Shown here: positions 26,072 to 34,724 of the stretch, piece by piece
Position numbering within the stretch: position 1 is the stretch's first letter
Layout: each line of letters begins with the position of its first letter
Assembly: GCF_004104355.1 (NCBI RefSeq)
Contig: NZ_RJLM01000003.1
Coordinates: 248,001 to 312,000 of the forward strand
Origin: Photobacterium chitinilyticum
GTDB taxonomy: Bacteria; Pseudomonadota; Gammaproteobacteria; Enterobacterales; Vibrionaceae
Direction of reading: 5' to 3'
DNA length: 64,000 nucleotides
Notes under the pieces: generated by a model
The model's database searches: none
The model's input: the letters and a program-made list of their open reading frames with translations, nothing else
Told to the model about the DNA's origin: nothing
Position numbers and translations under genes: made by a program

Positions 26072-26097
26072 GCTGACATATTTATTAATATGCCAGC
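26072..26097 (-). terminator. Hairpin after the RGG-leader minor subunit gene
   Basis: GCTGGCATAT and ATATGTCAGC (minus strand) form a 10-base stem with one mismatch and a 6-base loop, followed by GACCAAAAAATC. It lacks a T-run and may only be a partial terminator. Confidence 0.4.
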
Positions 26098-26114
26098 ATA
26101 GATAGACTAACAAT

Positions 26115-26447
26115 TTACTTCAATGTCAGGTTAACCACGGTCGCATTCTGAATTAACACATTGTTACCAGAGTTCTGAACTACATTTAACACACCTGATG
26201 CATTACTAAATGACCCTGAGTCAATAATATTGTCACCCGTTGTATTATTGTAAGCCCCATTACCTGCAACATCGCCATACATATCTGAACTTGCGTTTAT
26301 ATTATCAATCTTCAGCTCATATTGACCGCCACGAGACTGAGTCATAATATCATCACTCAAGGTTTCAGAATTTGCTAGAATATCCAACTCATCTGCAACA
26401 ACCCCATTAGAGATAAGAGCAACTGCTATCAGTGTTAAATATTTCAT
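26115..26447 (-). CDS. Small secreted protein with RGG leader site and QN motif
   Basis: This 110-residue protein combines the two marks of the cluster. After a Sec signal (KYLTLIAVALISNGVVA) come residues 30-41, LSDDIMTQSRGG, a double-glycine-type site. The C terminus has ASGVLNVVQNSGNNVLIQN, matching the QN motif of the two larger subunits. It could be a nucleator or a minor subunit. The ribosome site AGGAGGAAGTC is excellent. It lies 41 bases downstream of the 207-aa subunit gene, so the two form an operon. Two features shared with different neighbours make a common function likely. Confidence 0.78.
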   Translation of the reverse strand: MKYLTLIAVALISNGVVADELDILANSETLSDDIMTQSRGGQYELKIDNINASSDMYGDVAGNGAYNNTTGDNIIDSGSFSNASGVLNVVQNSGNNVLIQNATVVNLTLK

Positions 26448-26488
26448 GACTTCCTCCTGAAAGCTGTTACACAGCCCTCAGTTATGTG

Positions 26489-27112
26489 TTATTGACTGGT
26501 TAACATTGCATTAGTGCTAGCACTTTGCTGTACCAACGAGTTATTACCCGCATTTTGTCCAGCGATATTAATACCTGATGCGCCTGTAAATGCATCCTGC
26601 ATAGTGTTGCTTTGTGTCACATTTAATGTATTTGATGCTGGAGCATGATAGCCATCACCATAATAACCGTAGCCATCATCACAACATGCACCACCGTAAG
26701 TAACTTCACTGTAAGTAACTGCACCATCTAAGGTTGAAGTTGCCATGTAGTAGTTTTCTTCAATATCAATTGTAATATCTTTGCTATTGTCGTAATCGCT
26801 ATTATCTGTGTACTTGTAAACATCTTTATTATTCACATCGTACAGTAACATATAGTCACTATCGTCGTTGTAACTGTCTTTTATTGAAACATCTTTTTCA
26901 AGTGTAACCGTTAAGTTCTTTTCAATATCTTTATTGAATGAATCTGTAACTGTTGTATTGTTGTCGTTGTCATTATCATAGCCAGAATCATAGCTTGAAC
27001 CTCCTGACTGACTATAAGGATCATGACCGTAATCATAAGGGTCATGGTCATTGGCTAATGCAAGAGGTGAGCTAACAACTGCTACTAATAGTGCGATATG
27101 AGTTTTACGCAT
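26489..27112 (-). CDS. Amyloid-like secreted subunit with QN motif (copy 2)
   Basis: A 207-residue paralog of the protein at 25320-25898. The Sec signal is KTHIALLVAVVSSPLALA, the N-terminal region is rich in Asp, Tyr, Ser and Gly, the middle has repeated Asp/Asn/Lys/Tyr stretches, EVTYGGACC is conserved, and the C-terminal unit is ASGINIAGQNAGNNSLVQQ. The pair of adjacent cysteines (ACC) is kept in both copies and absent elsewhere. Low GC and many Asn/Asp codons set it apart from the flanking housekeeping genes. GGAG precedes the ATG at 27112. Confidence 0.77.
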   Translation of the reverse strand: MRKTHIALLVAVVSSPLALANDHDPYDYGHDPYSQSGGSSYDSGYDNDNDNNTTVTDSFNKDIEKNLTVTLEKDVSIKDSYNDDSDYMLLYDVNNKDVYKYTDNSDYDNSKDITIDIEENYYMATSTLDGAVTYSEVTYGGACCDDGYGYYGDGYHAPASNTLNVTQSNTMQDAFTGASGINIAGQNAGNNSLVQQSASTNAMLTSQ

Positions 27113-27522
27113 GATCCTACTCCAAATATAATGAGTTGTTCTTTTTTATAAACACTCGCATGGTTTCGCGAGATAACTTAATCATAGTTTTGGCAACTCA
27201 CACTTTTGTATTATTTTTAATAAATACACAGTTATTTGAATATATACTTTCCGCTTTAATCACCTTACTTTATAATGCCTTAAAGATAATAAATTGTCTT
27301 AACTTTAGAATGAGACAATTTAAATTTTGAGAATATTTCTTACTTTTATCCCAACCAATAAACTCTCGCGAATATCTCAGTGATAAGACACTTATTTAAG
27401 ATTCTCAGGTGACAGCTTATTCTCACTTATACTACTCTTTTCTTACTAGCTTGTATGAGTATAAACATACGACTATATATGAATTCTTAGGGGCATACAC
27501 TTGTTATGTAAGTGAGGGAATC
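27113..27522. promoter_or_regulatory. Divergent promoter region of the amyloid-like cluster
   Basis: This AT-rich region separates the minus-strand subunit genes from the plus-strand barrel gene. The 9-mer TTCGCGAGA occurs on the plus strand near 27154 and, inverted (TCTCGCGAA), near 27364, in mirror arrangement to the two divergent genes. It could be a shared regulator site. Open frames here are short and without ribosome sites. Confidence 0.45.
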
Positions 27523-28563
27523 GTGAGTATTTTCAATAATATAAGCTTTGTTTCGCTTTTAGCTTTATTTTCAACCACAGTTACAGCAGATGAGCCAAAC
27601 GCATCTAAGGAGAATGAAAAACCGAAACGAGTTCAGACCGTTGCCGATATTTTAGAGCAACCCGGTGTACTCACACCTAAAGGATCTTTTGTTCTGGATA
27701 CCTCTTTATCTTATACCCAGAACTCATCAAACTCTGTCTCTGTCGTTGGTTATACCGTTCTACCTTCGCTTATCGTGGGGCTAATACGTGCCAGCGATAT
27801 TGATCGAACAACATTAACCTTTGGTCTTACCGGTCGTTACGGGATCACTAATAGGCTGGAAGTAGAGGCGCGTATTCCCTGGGTATACCGTTCAGATTCA
27901 ATTTCAGAGCGAGATTTAAACAGCGGCTCTAACACAGCGTCATTACGTACCGTCGATGGAAACGATATTGGTGATATAGAAGCAGCTTTTAAATACCAGA
28001 TAAACATGCAGGACGCACCGTACTGGATCGGTAGCCTGCGCTTTAAGAGCACAACGGGTAAGTCACCTTATGATGTACCGATTAATAGCCTCAACGACTT
28101 CGAGGAGCTACCTACAGGATCAGGTTTCCCTAGTATCGAGCCCGGTATCACCATGATAATGCCTATTGACCCAGCAGTCATTTTTATGAACTTTAGCTAT
28201 ATCTGGAATATCAAAGACGACGTTGAAGTCGACATCACTATACCGGGTGAAGATAGTGACGAGAACATTCGTGTCGATACCATTGATTTAGGCGATACCA
28301 TTGGGTTCAGTGCAGGAATGGGGTTTGCGGTGAATCCCAAGTTTTCATTTAGTCTTGGCTTAAGCCATAAAACGATTTTAAAGTCCAAGATTAATGGCAC
28401 GACATCCAGTGACGCAAAACTCCTACAGCTTGACTCGCTATCTTTTGGCGCCAACTATGCCGTCGATAGAGATACAACGATCAATGTTGGCGCTACAGCA
28501 GGCATTACCGCCGATGCGCCTGATTTCCAGTTATCAGTTCGTATCCCATATACCCTAAAATAA
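27523..28563 (+). CDS. FapF-like outer-membrane beta-barrel exporter
   Basis: After a signal peptide (NNISFVSLLALFSTTVTA) comes a short linker and then a barrel of the FapF/'transporter' type. Diagnostic parts are ILEQPGVLTPKGSFVLD, SVVGYTVLPSLIVGLI, FGLTGRYGITNRLEVEARIP, YWIGSLRFKSTTGKSPYDVP and LPTGSGFPSIEPGI, with a terminal beta-strand pattern. In Pseudomonas, FapF forms the outer-membrane pore for amyloid subunits. The long N-terminal coiled coil of FapF seems to be short here. I chose the GTG at 27523 behind GAGGGA; the frame opens earlier at 27409, but that part lacks signal character. Confidence 0.8.
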   Translation: MSIFNNISFVSLLALFSTTVTADEPNASKENEKPKRVQTVADILEQPGVLTPKGSFVLDTSLSYTQNSSNSVSVVGYTVLPSLIVGLIRASDIDRTTLTFGLTGRYGITNRLEVEARIPWVYRSDSISERDLNSGSNTASLRTVDGNDIGDIEAAFKYQINMQDAPYWIGSLRFKSTTGKSPYDVPINSLNDFEELPTGSGFPSIEPGITMIMPIDPAVIFMNFSYIWNIKDDVEVDITIPGEDSDENIRVDTIDLGDTIGFSAGMGFAVNPKFSFSLGLSHKTILKSKINGTTSSDAKLLQLDSLSFGANYAVDRDTTINVGATAGITADAPDFQLSVRIPYTLK

Positions 28564-28576
28564 CACCTCCTCAGAA

Positions 28577-28607
28577 TGAATCCCCGGTTCAAGAAGCCGG
28601 GGATTCA
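28577..28607 (+). terminator. Terminator of the FapF-like gene
   Basis: TGAATCCCCGG and CCGGGGATTCA make an 11-base stem 14 bases after the stop, followed by CTTTC. Confidence 0.65.
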
Positions 28608-28678
28608 CTTTCAATGACTAAAGTCTAATTTTCCTCTATGCTATAACGCTTAAAATAGGCAGTAACAGGAATTAATTC

Positions 28679-29077
28679 ATGTCCACCCCATTAGATTCAT
28701 CCCAGATTGAGGCGATCCAAAGCTACGATGCTGAGAAGCGTTACAAGCACCTGGTAAAAGAAGTTGTTTCTAATCGTCAAATCTGGATTCTGACTGATGA
28801 ACATGGCTGCGTCATGTTAAATACGGACGACGAGGATTGCGTACCAGTTTGGCCAAACAAAGAATTTGCTGAATTATGGGCAACTGGAGACTGGGAGTCT
28901 TGTAAGGCAGAGGCTATTTCTCTGAACAAGTGGCATAGTCGCTGGACTCATGGACTAGAAGATGATGAGCTAGCGATAGTAATATTCCCTAACCAGGATG
29001 AAGATGGCTTGGTTGTTTTTCCTGACGAACTGGATTTTGAGCTTAAGCAACAAGCTCACAAGCAGAACCAGCGCTAG
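28679..29077 (+). CDS. DUF2750 family protein (copy 2)
   Basis: A 132-residue acidic soluble protein of DUF2750: WILTDEHGCVMLNTDDEDCV, VPVWPNKEFAELW, a Trp/His segment SLNKWHSRWTHGL, and AIVIFPNQDEDGLVVFP. It aligns with the protein at 13332-13685 in the order and spacing of Trp and acidic residues. The function is unknown. Its position next to the amyloid-like cluster is probably chance. The gene is followed by hopJ. Confidence 0.72.
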   Translation: MSTPLDSSQIEAIQSYDAEKRYKHLVKEVVSNRQIWILTDEHGCVMLNTDDEDCVPVWPNKEFAELWATGDWESCKAEAISLNKWHSRWTHGLEDDELAIVIFPNQDEDGLVVFPDELDFELKQQAHKQNQR

Positions 29078-29227
29078 TCAGTTTTTACCGAGACCTGATC
29101 ACAAAAAATGTTTGTACCAAAGGGCTGTTGTAGCCCTTTTGTTTAGCAGGAATGCGATCTGCTATATAGTTACTCATCGTCTATTCTCGATTCTTTTGCT
29201 TTTATCAACTGATGGAGATGTAACGCC

Positions 29228-29578
29228 ATGGAAGCGCTACTAAGTAACCTCAAGCAATATCCTGAGCAAATTGGCTTCGACGCTGTCATTGACATAATCA
29301 AACAGCACTATCGCTATACACCAACAGCCTTCACCAATGGACTAGGCAATGAAACTCTCGTCAATACAGCTGGTAGCAACGAGGGTTCATGCCGGATCTT
29401 CGCCTTCGCCCGACTACATCAGCTTTCTGAGGCTGAAACGCTAGCGTGTTTTGGTCGGTTCTATCGTGAAGAAGTACTTCAAAACCCTGATGGCAACGAT
29501 CATAAGAATATACGGAATTTTATGAAATACGGATGGCAAGGAATTCAGTTTACAGGCAAAGCTTTGTCTGAGAAGTAA
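29228..29578 (+). CDS. HopJ-family protein
   Basis: This 116-residue protein belongs to the family named after Pseudomonas HopJ (PF08888). The conserved segments are YRYTPTAFTNGLGNETLVN, GSNEGSCRIFAFARLHQLS and ETLACFGRFYREEVL, ending in a helix with IRNFMKYGWQGIQF. Despite the name, the family is widespread in free-living bacteria and has no secretion signal here; a role as a type III effector is unlikely. The biochemical activity is not known. Confidence 0.85.
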   Translation: MEALLSNLKQYPEQIGFDAVIDIIKQHYRYTPTAFTNGLGNETLVNTAGSNEGSCRIFAFARLHQLSEAETLACFGRFYREEVLQNPDGNDHKNIRNFMKYGWQGIQFTGKALSEK

Positions 29579-29627
29579 TAGCCGTTATTTCGTCAAAGGG
29601 GCGATTGCCCCTCGACATGAGCACAAT

Positions 29628-29972
29628 TCAATATTGAAACGGCTTTTGACAGTGAGAGCATTTTCCAGCTGGCTTCATGAAAAATGGGGCTCGGGTTGCC
29701 CTACCACACGCTGCACAAAACTTGGTTCCGCGGATAGTTAACCAGGTCAGAGGAACCATGAAAGCCAGCAATCCCAACATCATAGGTAGAGGCGGCTGCA
29801 TATAAACAATCACCGCGCCAATAACAACATTGCTGAATATGGTATACGCTGGCCACAATTTTCGCTTGCGCTCGACATCAGCTCCTCGCTGAAACAACAT
29901 ATAGCTACCAACAGATAATCCCAGCCAGATTATGGCAAATGTCACTAATAAGTCTTGTTGCACAATAACCAC
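29628..29972 (-). CDS. Membrane protein with C-terminal zinc ribbon
   Basis: The 114-residue protein has three hydrophobic segments in the first 80 residues and then two CxxC pairs (FCAACGRATR and KCSHCQKPF), a likely zinc ribbon facing the cytoplasm. I do not recognise the family. The start is a GTG at 29972, or the GTG three codons later at 29963, which has slightly better spacing to GAGTGAG. It is convergent with hopJ. Confidence 0.65.
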   Translation of the reverse strand: MVIVQQDLLVTFAIIWLGLSVGSYMLFQRGADVERKRKLWPAYTIFSNVVIGAVIVYMQPPLPMMLGLLAFMVPLTWLTIRGTKFCAACGRATRAPFFMKPAGKCSHCQKPFQY

Positions 29973-30244
29973 TCACTCAATAATATGCGATTCGACTTCA
30001 GTCTAACATCCCCATTGCTGTATCAGCCAACTTCACCATCATTAGTTATAAATCGAATACTTTTTCGCCAAGCTAATAATTGGATTTTCTCTAGTTTGGG
30101 AACCCAATCACAACCTGAAAAAGCGATACCTCAAATTTGCGGCTGACGTCCTTGAAAACAAACCCCACGGACAGATATCTTAACTGAGCGGATAAAAAGA
30201 TGATCCGCAACCACTTTCCTCTAGTGGTGATACAAGGAGTTTTA

Positions 30245-31027
30245 ATGGTTGCAAAATCCTTATTGAGAACATGTTTTGTTCTGATGTTTGTTCTTGGCCG
30301 AAGCCCCGTTGCTTCAGCCTCGTTACCTGAATACAACAATTCTGATATTGAAAACCCCTCACCAGCCCAAAGATCTAAAGAAACATTCCAGCGATCTCTT
30401 AGTGGCCTTTACTCTATCCCTAGTTACCGTTCACCTACCCTGCTACAACCATATTCAGACTTTGATGCACTCTACAACCAAGCCGCCTCAGCCCAGAGCG
30501 AATTGAAGGATGTGCTCAATCAAGTCAGCTTGTTAACAGTAACCCAGCCGGTATTCCCCGGACTTAAATCAAAAGCTAGGGCAGAACACAAAATTGCAAC
30601 AGAACTTGGAGGCCAAGCTGAGCTTCTCACCGATTTGGCACGAGGATCCCTCGTTTCTAACGACATAGGAAGCCTAGTGCAGTCCTTTGAACTACTGAAT
30701 AATGAAGTCACGGTTGTCGAAGTAAAAAACCGCTTTAAGCATCCCGCACCTTCAGGATATCGCGATCTTAAACTATTAGTTCGCCTTCCAAAAACCCAGC
30801 ATATTGCTGAGATCCAATTGCACCTAGAGGAAATATCTGAAATTAAAAATGGTGCAGAACACGATATATATGAGCAAATTCAAGTGATAGAGCGTCAGGC
30901 CAACGCAGAGCTGCGTGATTTAAGCGATATCGAAGTGGCTAAGCTCAAGCAACTACGGCAGCAATCCCTCTCTATGTACCAGTCTGCATGGCATCAATAC
31001 CTGCAGCCAGAGGCCATTGCCAGCTAA
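30245..31027 (+). CDS. relV: RelV-type RelA/SpoT-domain protein with export-like N terminus (copy 1)
   Basis: A 260-residue small alarmone synthetase homolog. The synthetase domain is readable: Lys108/Lys110, LLTDLARGSLV with Asp130 and Arg133, GYRDLKLLVRLP, and IAEIQLHLEEI with Glu189. From memory, the residues found essential in V. cholerae RelV (K107, D129, R132, E188) line up with a constant shift of one. There is no hydrolase domain, so it should only make (p)ppGpp. The first 25 residues (LLRTCFVLMFVLGRSPVASA) look like a signal peptide, which is odd for a cytoplasmic enzyme. AAGGAG lies before ATG 30245. Confidence 0.82.
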   Translation: MVAKSLLRTCFVLMFVLGRSPVASASLPEYNNSDIENPSPAQRSKETFQRSLSGLYSIPSYRSPTLLQPYSDFDALYNQAASAQSELKDVLNQVSLLTVTQPVFPGLKSKARAEHKIATELGGQAELLTDLARGSLVSNDIGSLVQSFELLNNEVTVVEVKNRFKHPAPSGYRDLKLLVRLPKTQHIAEIQLHLEEISEIKNGAEHDIYEQIQVIERQANAELRDLSDIEVAKLKQLRQQSLSMYQSAWHQYLQPEAIAS

Positions 31028-31263
31028 TCAAACCAAACAAGCCAGTCCGTGCAACATTTTTATCGGGCTGGCACAACTTAAATACCCCAGCCTAGTAAAT
31101 TCATCTTCTGTTCAGATTACTTTGCTATTCTACAGTCCATCAAAGAGAAGCTCTCAACAACCTGATACGTCACTTTTATCAAACCTTAGGTTTGAAGGTC
31201 ACCGTTTTACGTATAGTGCTGAAGCCGAAGGGCTGTTCCTATCAGCATAACAGGAGTTGTTTA

Positions 31264-32049
31264 ATGGATATAAAATCTGTACTTCGTACCTGCTTTGTTC
31301 TTCTATTTGTTCTTGGTCGCGGTCCAGCAATGGCGGCCCCAATTGCAAGCTATTCAGAATCTGACTATGAGCTGCCTTCCAACCGCTCAGAAACCAGTAA
31401 GAAGTTATTCCAGCGCAGTCTTAGCGGCCTTTACAGCATTGATAGCTGGAAGGATGCAGGTATCGCTCAACCCTACTCAGATTTTGACCAGTTATACCTT
31501 GCCGCTGCTCATGCGCAGCAAGAGCTTGATACCGTTATTAGAGAAATAAGCCTACTCACCAACACGCAGGCAATTTTACCAGGAGTAAAGTCTGAACAGC
31601 GCGCCAAAGCAAAGGTAGAGACGGAGCTTCAGGGAAATACTAGTCAAATAACCGACTTGGCTAGAGGTTCGCTCGTTGCAGAAGATATCCCAAACCTCGT
31701 CCAGGCTTTTGAATTGCTAAATAAGGAAGTGGCCGTAGTTGCGGTAAAAAACCGCTTCAAATCACCAACTGATTCAGGCTATCGAGACTTAAAGATGCTG
31801 GTTCGGCTACCTGAAAGCCAACTCATTGCCGAAGTCCAACTTCATTTAGATGCGATATCAACAGTAAAGAACGGTGCGGAACATGAAATTTATGAACAAA
31901 TTCAGAAAATCGAACGTGTAGGCTTACAGCAAAACCGTTCTATCTCTGAATTTGAGCGGGCACAGATTGCCCAACTACGTATTGTCTCTAACAACCTTTA
32001 CCAAGAGGCTTGGCAACAGTACCTTCAGCCCGAAGTACTCGCAAGCTGA
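31264..32049 (+). CDS. RelV-type RelA/SpoT-domain protein with export-like N terminus (copy 2)
   Basis: A 261-residue tandem paralog of the gene before it, about two-thirds identical by eye. It keeps the catalytic pattern: Lys109, Asp131, Arg134 (ITDLARGSLV), GYRDLKMLVRLP and Glu190 (IAEVQLHLDAI). The N terminus (VLRTCFVLLFVLGRGPAMAA) is again signal-peptide-like. The two genes share an NxxxFQRSLSGLYSI region, and each has its own CAGGAGT/AAGGAGT ribosome site before ATG. The 236-base spacer may hold a separate promoter. Which copy is the orthologue of V. cholerae relV cannot be told. Confidence 0.8.
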   Translation: MDIKSVLRTCFVLLFVLGRGPAMAAPIASYSESDYELPSNRSETSKKLFQRSLSGLYSIDSWKDAGIAQPYSDFDQLYLAAAHAQQELDTVIREISLLTNTQAILPGVKSEQRAKAKVETELQGNTSQITDLARGSLVAEDIPNLVQAFELLNKEVAVVAVKNRFKSPTDSGYRDLKMLVRLPESQLIAEVQLHLDAISTVKNGAEHEIYEQIQKIERVGLQQNRSISEFERAQIAQLRIVSNNLYQEAWQQYLQPEVLAS

Positions 32050-32123
32050 CACTTAGCACTACGCTATTATCAATACTGCGACGTTCTTCATAATTAAGAC
32101 AACAGCCTGAATGTTGACTATTA

Positions 32124-32156
32124 TATATCCAAGCATCTTGATGTCGCTTGGGTATA
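32124..32156. other. Hairpin in the rof leader
   Basis: TATATCCAAGC (32124-32134) pairs with GCTTGGGTATA (32146-32156) with one G-U pair and an 11-base loop. No T-run follows. It sits 30 bases before the rof start and could affect rof or end the relV transcript weakly. Confidence 0.45.
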
Positions 32157-32186
32157 TTATGAACACGTCGCTAGGAGGCTCCAACG

Positions 32187-32447
32187 ATGACCCATCGTTA
32201 TCAACCAATTGACTGTGCCCTTCACGACTGCTTTGAAATGGCTTGTGTTTACCACTATCAGGTAAAGCTCGATTTACGAGATGAGAGTTCAGTCGAAGGC
32301 AAGTGCATAACCACAGAGACCCACCCGGACAAATCCGAGTGGTTAGTATTCAAAACCGAATATCAGTACACCAAGATTCGATTAGATTTTATTGAGCGTA
32401 TGTCTGCCATCACCCCGGGAGCCCGATTCTCGGTTATCAACTGCTGA
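32187..32447 (+). CDS. rof: Rof (YaeO), Rho-binding antiterminator
   Basis: This 86-residue protein matches Rof/YaeO, which binds Rho and blocks termination. The N terminus YQPIDCALHDCFEMACVYHY parallels YQPINCDDYDNLELACQHH of E. coli, followed by an Sm-like beta fold (VKLDLRDESSVEG, EWLVFKTEYQYTKIRLDFIE). AGGAGG lies before the ATG at 32187. An upstream hairpin and a downstream terminator bound a monocistronic unit. Confidence 0.88.
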   Translation: MTHRYQPIDCALHDCFEMACVYHYQVKLDLRDESSVEGKCITTETHPDKSEWLVFKTEYQYTKIRLDFIERMSAITPGARFSVINC

Positions 32448-32493
32448 CACATAGTCCTAACACAGAGTAACTTCATATCCAGCACCTGAAACA

Positions 32494-32519
32494 CAAAGAG
32501 CGCCAACAGGCGCTCTTTG
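32494..32519. terminator. Bidirectional terminator between rof and cyuA
   Basis: CAAAGAGCGCC and GGCGCTCTTTG form an 11-base stem with a short loop between the convergent genes. Confidence 0.8.
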
Positions 32520-32537
32520 CTCACAAAAACCAGAGAA

Positions 32538-33827
32538 TTACTTGTGAACCATAATATCTAGAATCTGTACATCTGTATGGGTCATCGCACCATTGGCCAG
32601 TGCCGACATATTGCGAATGGAGGAATCAACATCATCAGCCACAATACCTTCATTGCCGCTTACCCGCATACCATCAAGCGCCATCAGTGCCGCTTTCACC
32701 GCCGCACTAGCCGATGATGATACTTTCATCGCACAACTAGTTTTTGCACCATCGCAGATGATACCGGTAATATCACCAATCATGCTACAAATCGCTGAAC
32801 TGATCTGCTCAAAACGACCACCAAGCAGCCAAGTCATACCAGCAACTGCTCCCATTGAAGCCGTCGTCGCGCCGCAAAGTGCCGACAGTTTATTCTGATA
32901 GCTCTTAATATAAATAGCCATCAAGTGAGACATCATCAAAGCGCGTGCTGTTGTTTCAGGATCTGCTTTTACATGCTCAGCAACCACGGCTACCGGCATC
33001 GTTGCGGCAATCCCCTGATTTCCTGATCCCGAGTTACTCATCGCCGGTTTCATCGCACCGTCCATCCGGGCATCTGAAGCCGCAGAAGTCCGGCAAAGAA
33101 CGTTAGTCAGCAGACCACCGGAAAGCAGACCACGATCAACATTACGTTGGAACATCGCTCCAATCTGCAAACCATACTGACCCGTCAAGCCTTCCTGAGA
33201 CAGAGCATCGTTTAGCTCCAATGACTCCGTAATAAATTGGATATCCTCAATCGGGACATTCAATGCAAATTCATAGATATCATGGGCGGAAGCATCTGAA
33301 AAGATGTTCTCGGGCTGATGTTTAGATGCCTGCTTTGGCTGCGGATCGATGATAAATACAGCATCGCCATTAACGTCAATCGAAACTACATTGGTATGGC
33401 CATCCGCTATTATCACTGTTGCCTGATCGGTCTCATCGCTAACTGTCACCTTAGCAAATAAAATATTAGAAACTTGGGCAACCCCTACGCTAACCTGCTG
33501 TTGATCAAGCATCAATCTCGCTTTATCAACGTCATCTGGGGTGATGTTTTTTAGTACTTCTAACCCTGCATCTGGTTCACCCGCCAGGGCGCCTACAGCT
33601 GCAGCTATCGGCAACCCGACCATACCAGTACCTGGTACACCGACTCCCATCCCATTTTTCATTAGATTTGGAGACACAGATGCTTCGATTCGATTAGCTT
33701 TGCCCTTAAGATGCCGAGCCGCAATAGCAGCAGCTAATGCCACTGAAACAGGTTCTGTACAACCCAATGCCGGAACGACTTCTTTCTTAACTGTTTCGAT
33801 AAAACCGGTCCAGAGGTGCTTTTTCAT
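32538..33827 (-). CDS. cyuA: L-cysteine desulfidase, UPF0597 (YhaM/CyuA)
   Basis: The 429-residue protein belongs to UPF0597. Members degrade L-cysteine to H2S, ammonia and pyruvate with a [4Fe-4S] cluster; E. coli CyuA (YhaM) is the model. The conserved N-terminal PALGCTEPVSVALAAA contains the active-site Cys, and the C-terminal half holds cluster cysteines in LCGATTASMG, ICSMIGDITGIICDGAK and SCAMKVSSS. Length fits the family. The transporter gene cyuP that follows in E. coli is absent. AAGG lies upstream of the ATG. Confidence 0.88.
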   Translation of the reverse strand: MKKHLWTGFIETVKKEVVPALGCTEPVSVALAAAIAARHLKGKANRIEASVSPNLMKNGMGVGVPGTGMVGLPIAAAVGALAGEPDAGLEVLKNITPDDVDKARLMLDQQQVSVGVAQVSNILFAKVTVSDETDQATVIIADGHTNVVSIDVNGDAVFIIDPQPKQASKHQPENIFSDASAHDIYEFALNVPIEDIQFITESLELNDALSQEGLTGQYGLQIGAMFQRNVDRGLLSGGLLTNVLCRTSAASDARMDGAMKPAMSNSGSGNQGIAATMPVAVVAEHVKADPETTARALMMSHLMAIYIKSYQNKLSALCGATTASMGAVAGMTWLLGGRFEQISSAICSMIGDITGIICDGAKTSCAMKVSSSASAAVKAALMALDGMRVSGNEGIVADDVDSSIRNMSALANGAMTHTDVQILDIMVHK

Positions 33828-34028
33828 TATAATTACCTTCAGATAAACAGGTGAAGTGTAGGGTACTGTTTTATCCCCATTAACTTTATATGGTTAATTT
33901 ACACCTACCCAAAGGGAATTGTTTTACCTAATTTCCTATAAAATAGGGACAAGGGAGAAAAACTTTCTCCCTCCTTCTGGTCAGCTAAAAGACAGACATT
34001 CCGCAACGCAAATCTTCAGCATTAACCG

Positions 34029-34481
34029 CTAGCACCAGCGACGTACTTGTTCACAGTACTGGCGATACTCGTCACCAAATAGAGCTTCCAATACATCTTC
34101 CTCAGGTCCAATTTGAAAATTGTTCATATAGAAGATAAACAGCGGGATCATCACCAGACTAGAAAACGTAGATAAGTAAAGGAAGGCAGCAATCAGCAGC
34201 AAAACCAGTCCCAGATACATCGGGTTCCGTGAAAAGCGGTATATACCGGAGGTAACCAAGCTTGATGCTTTGTGTGGGTTATGAGGATTGACAGTGGTTC
34301 GTACTTTGGCAAATGATACAATCCCCGCCAGCCCTACCAGCGTACCACATAGACAACATACCAATGCCATCATTGACTGGCCCCAAAATGAAAAAGTCCA
34401 TATCGGCCAGTAAATTGACAGCAAATACATATCGCCAATTGTTATCAGTAACAGCGCAGGTGGGGGTAATTTCAAATACAT
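34029..34481 (-). CDS. Isoprenylcysteine methyltransferase-like membrane protein
   Basis: A 150-residue integral membrane protein with four or five helices and the ICMT/PEMT C-terminal signature: LVTSGIYRFSRNPMYLG, then GPEEDVLEALFGDEYRQYCEQ (written in part), where SAM binds. It may methylate a small molecule or lipid. I chose ATG 34481 behind AAAGGAA; the frame opens 20 codons earlier. No prenylated protein substrate is known in bacteria, so the true substrate is open. Confidence 0.8.
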   Translation of the reverse strand: MYLKLPPPALLLITIGDMYLLSIYWPIWTFSFWGQSMMALVCCLCGTLVGLAGIVSFAKVRTTVNPHNPHKASSLVTSGIYRFSRNPMYLGLVLLLIAAFLYLSTFSSLVMIPLFIFYMNNFQIGPEEDVLEALFGDEYRQYCEQVRRWC

Positions 34482-34724
34482 ATCGCTATTCCTTTCGCAG
34501 AAAAATGAACTGACCTTCACGCCTTGCACAACAACAGCCATAAACCGTTAATAACAGTGTATACCCAGTTATCTCGGTTCAGTTATACAAGCACGATGCA
34601 AGTTAAGCTATTGATTTTTTATCATTGGAGAAACCAGTCGTAATAGATTGCTAACCAACAGTATGCGCTATAGAATCATCCTTCCCTTTTGCCTTTACCT
34701 TCTGAACAACTAACTATCTCGATC

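Noticed and set aside
27136-27330. Hydrophobic 64-codon frame in the divergent cluster promoter
   Set aside because: It lies inside the promoter region, lacks a ribosome site, and its hydrophobic character follows from AT-rich codons.
29228-29578. HopJ as a type III secreted effector
   Set aside because: No type III secretion genes are near, and the family is widespread in harmless bacteria; the name alone does not support virulence.
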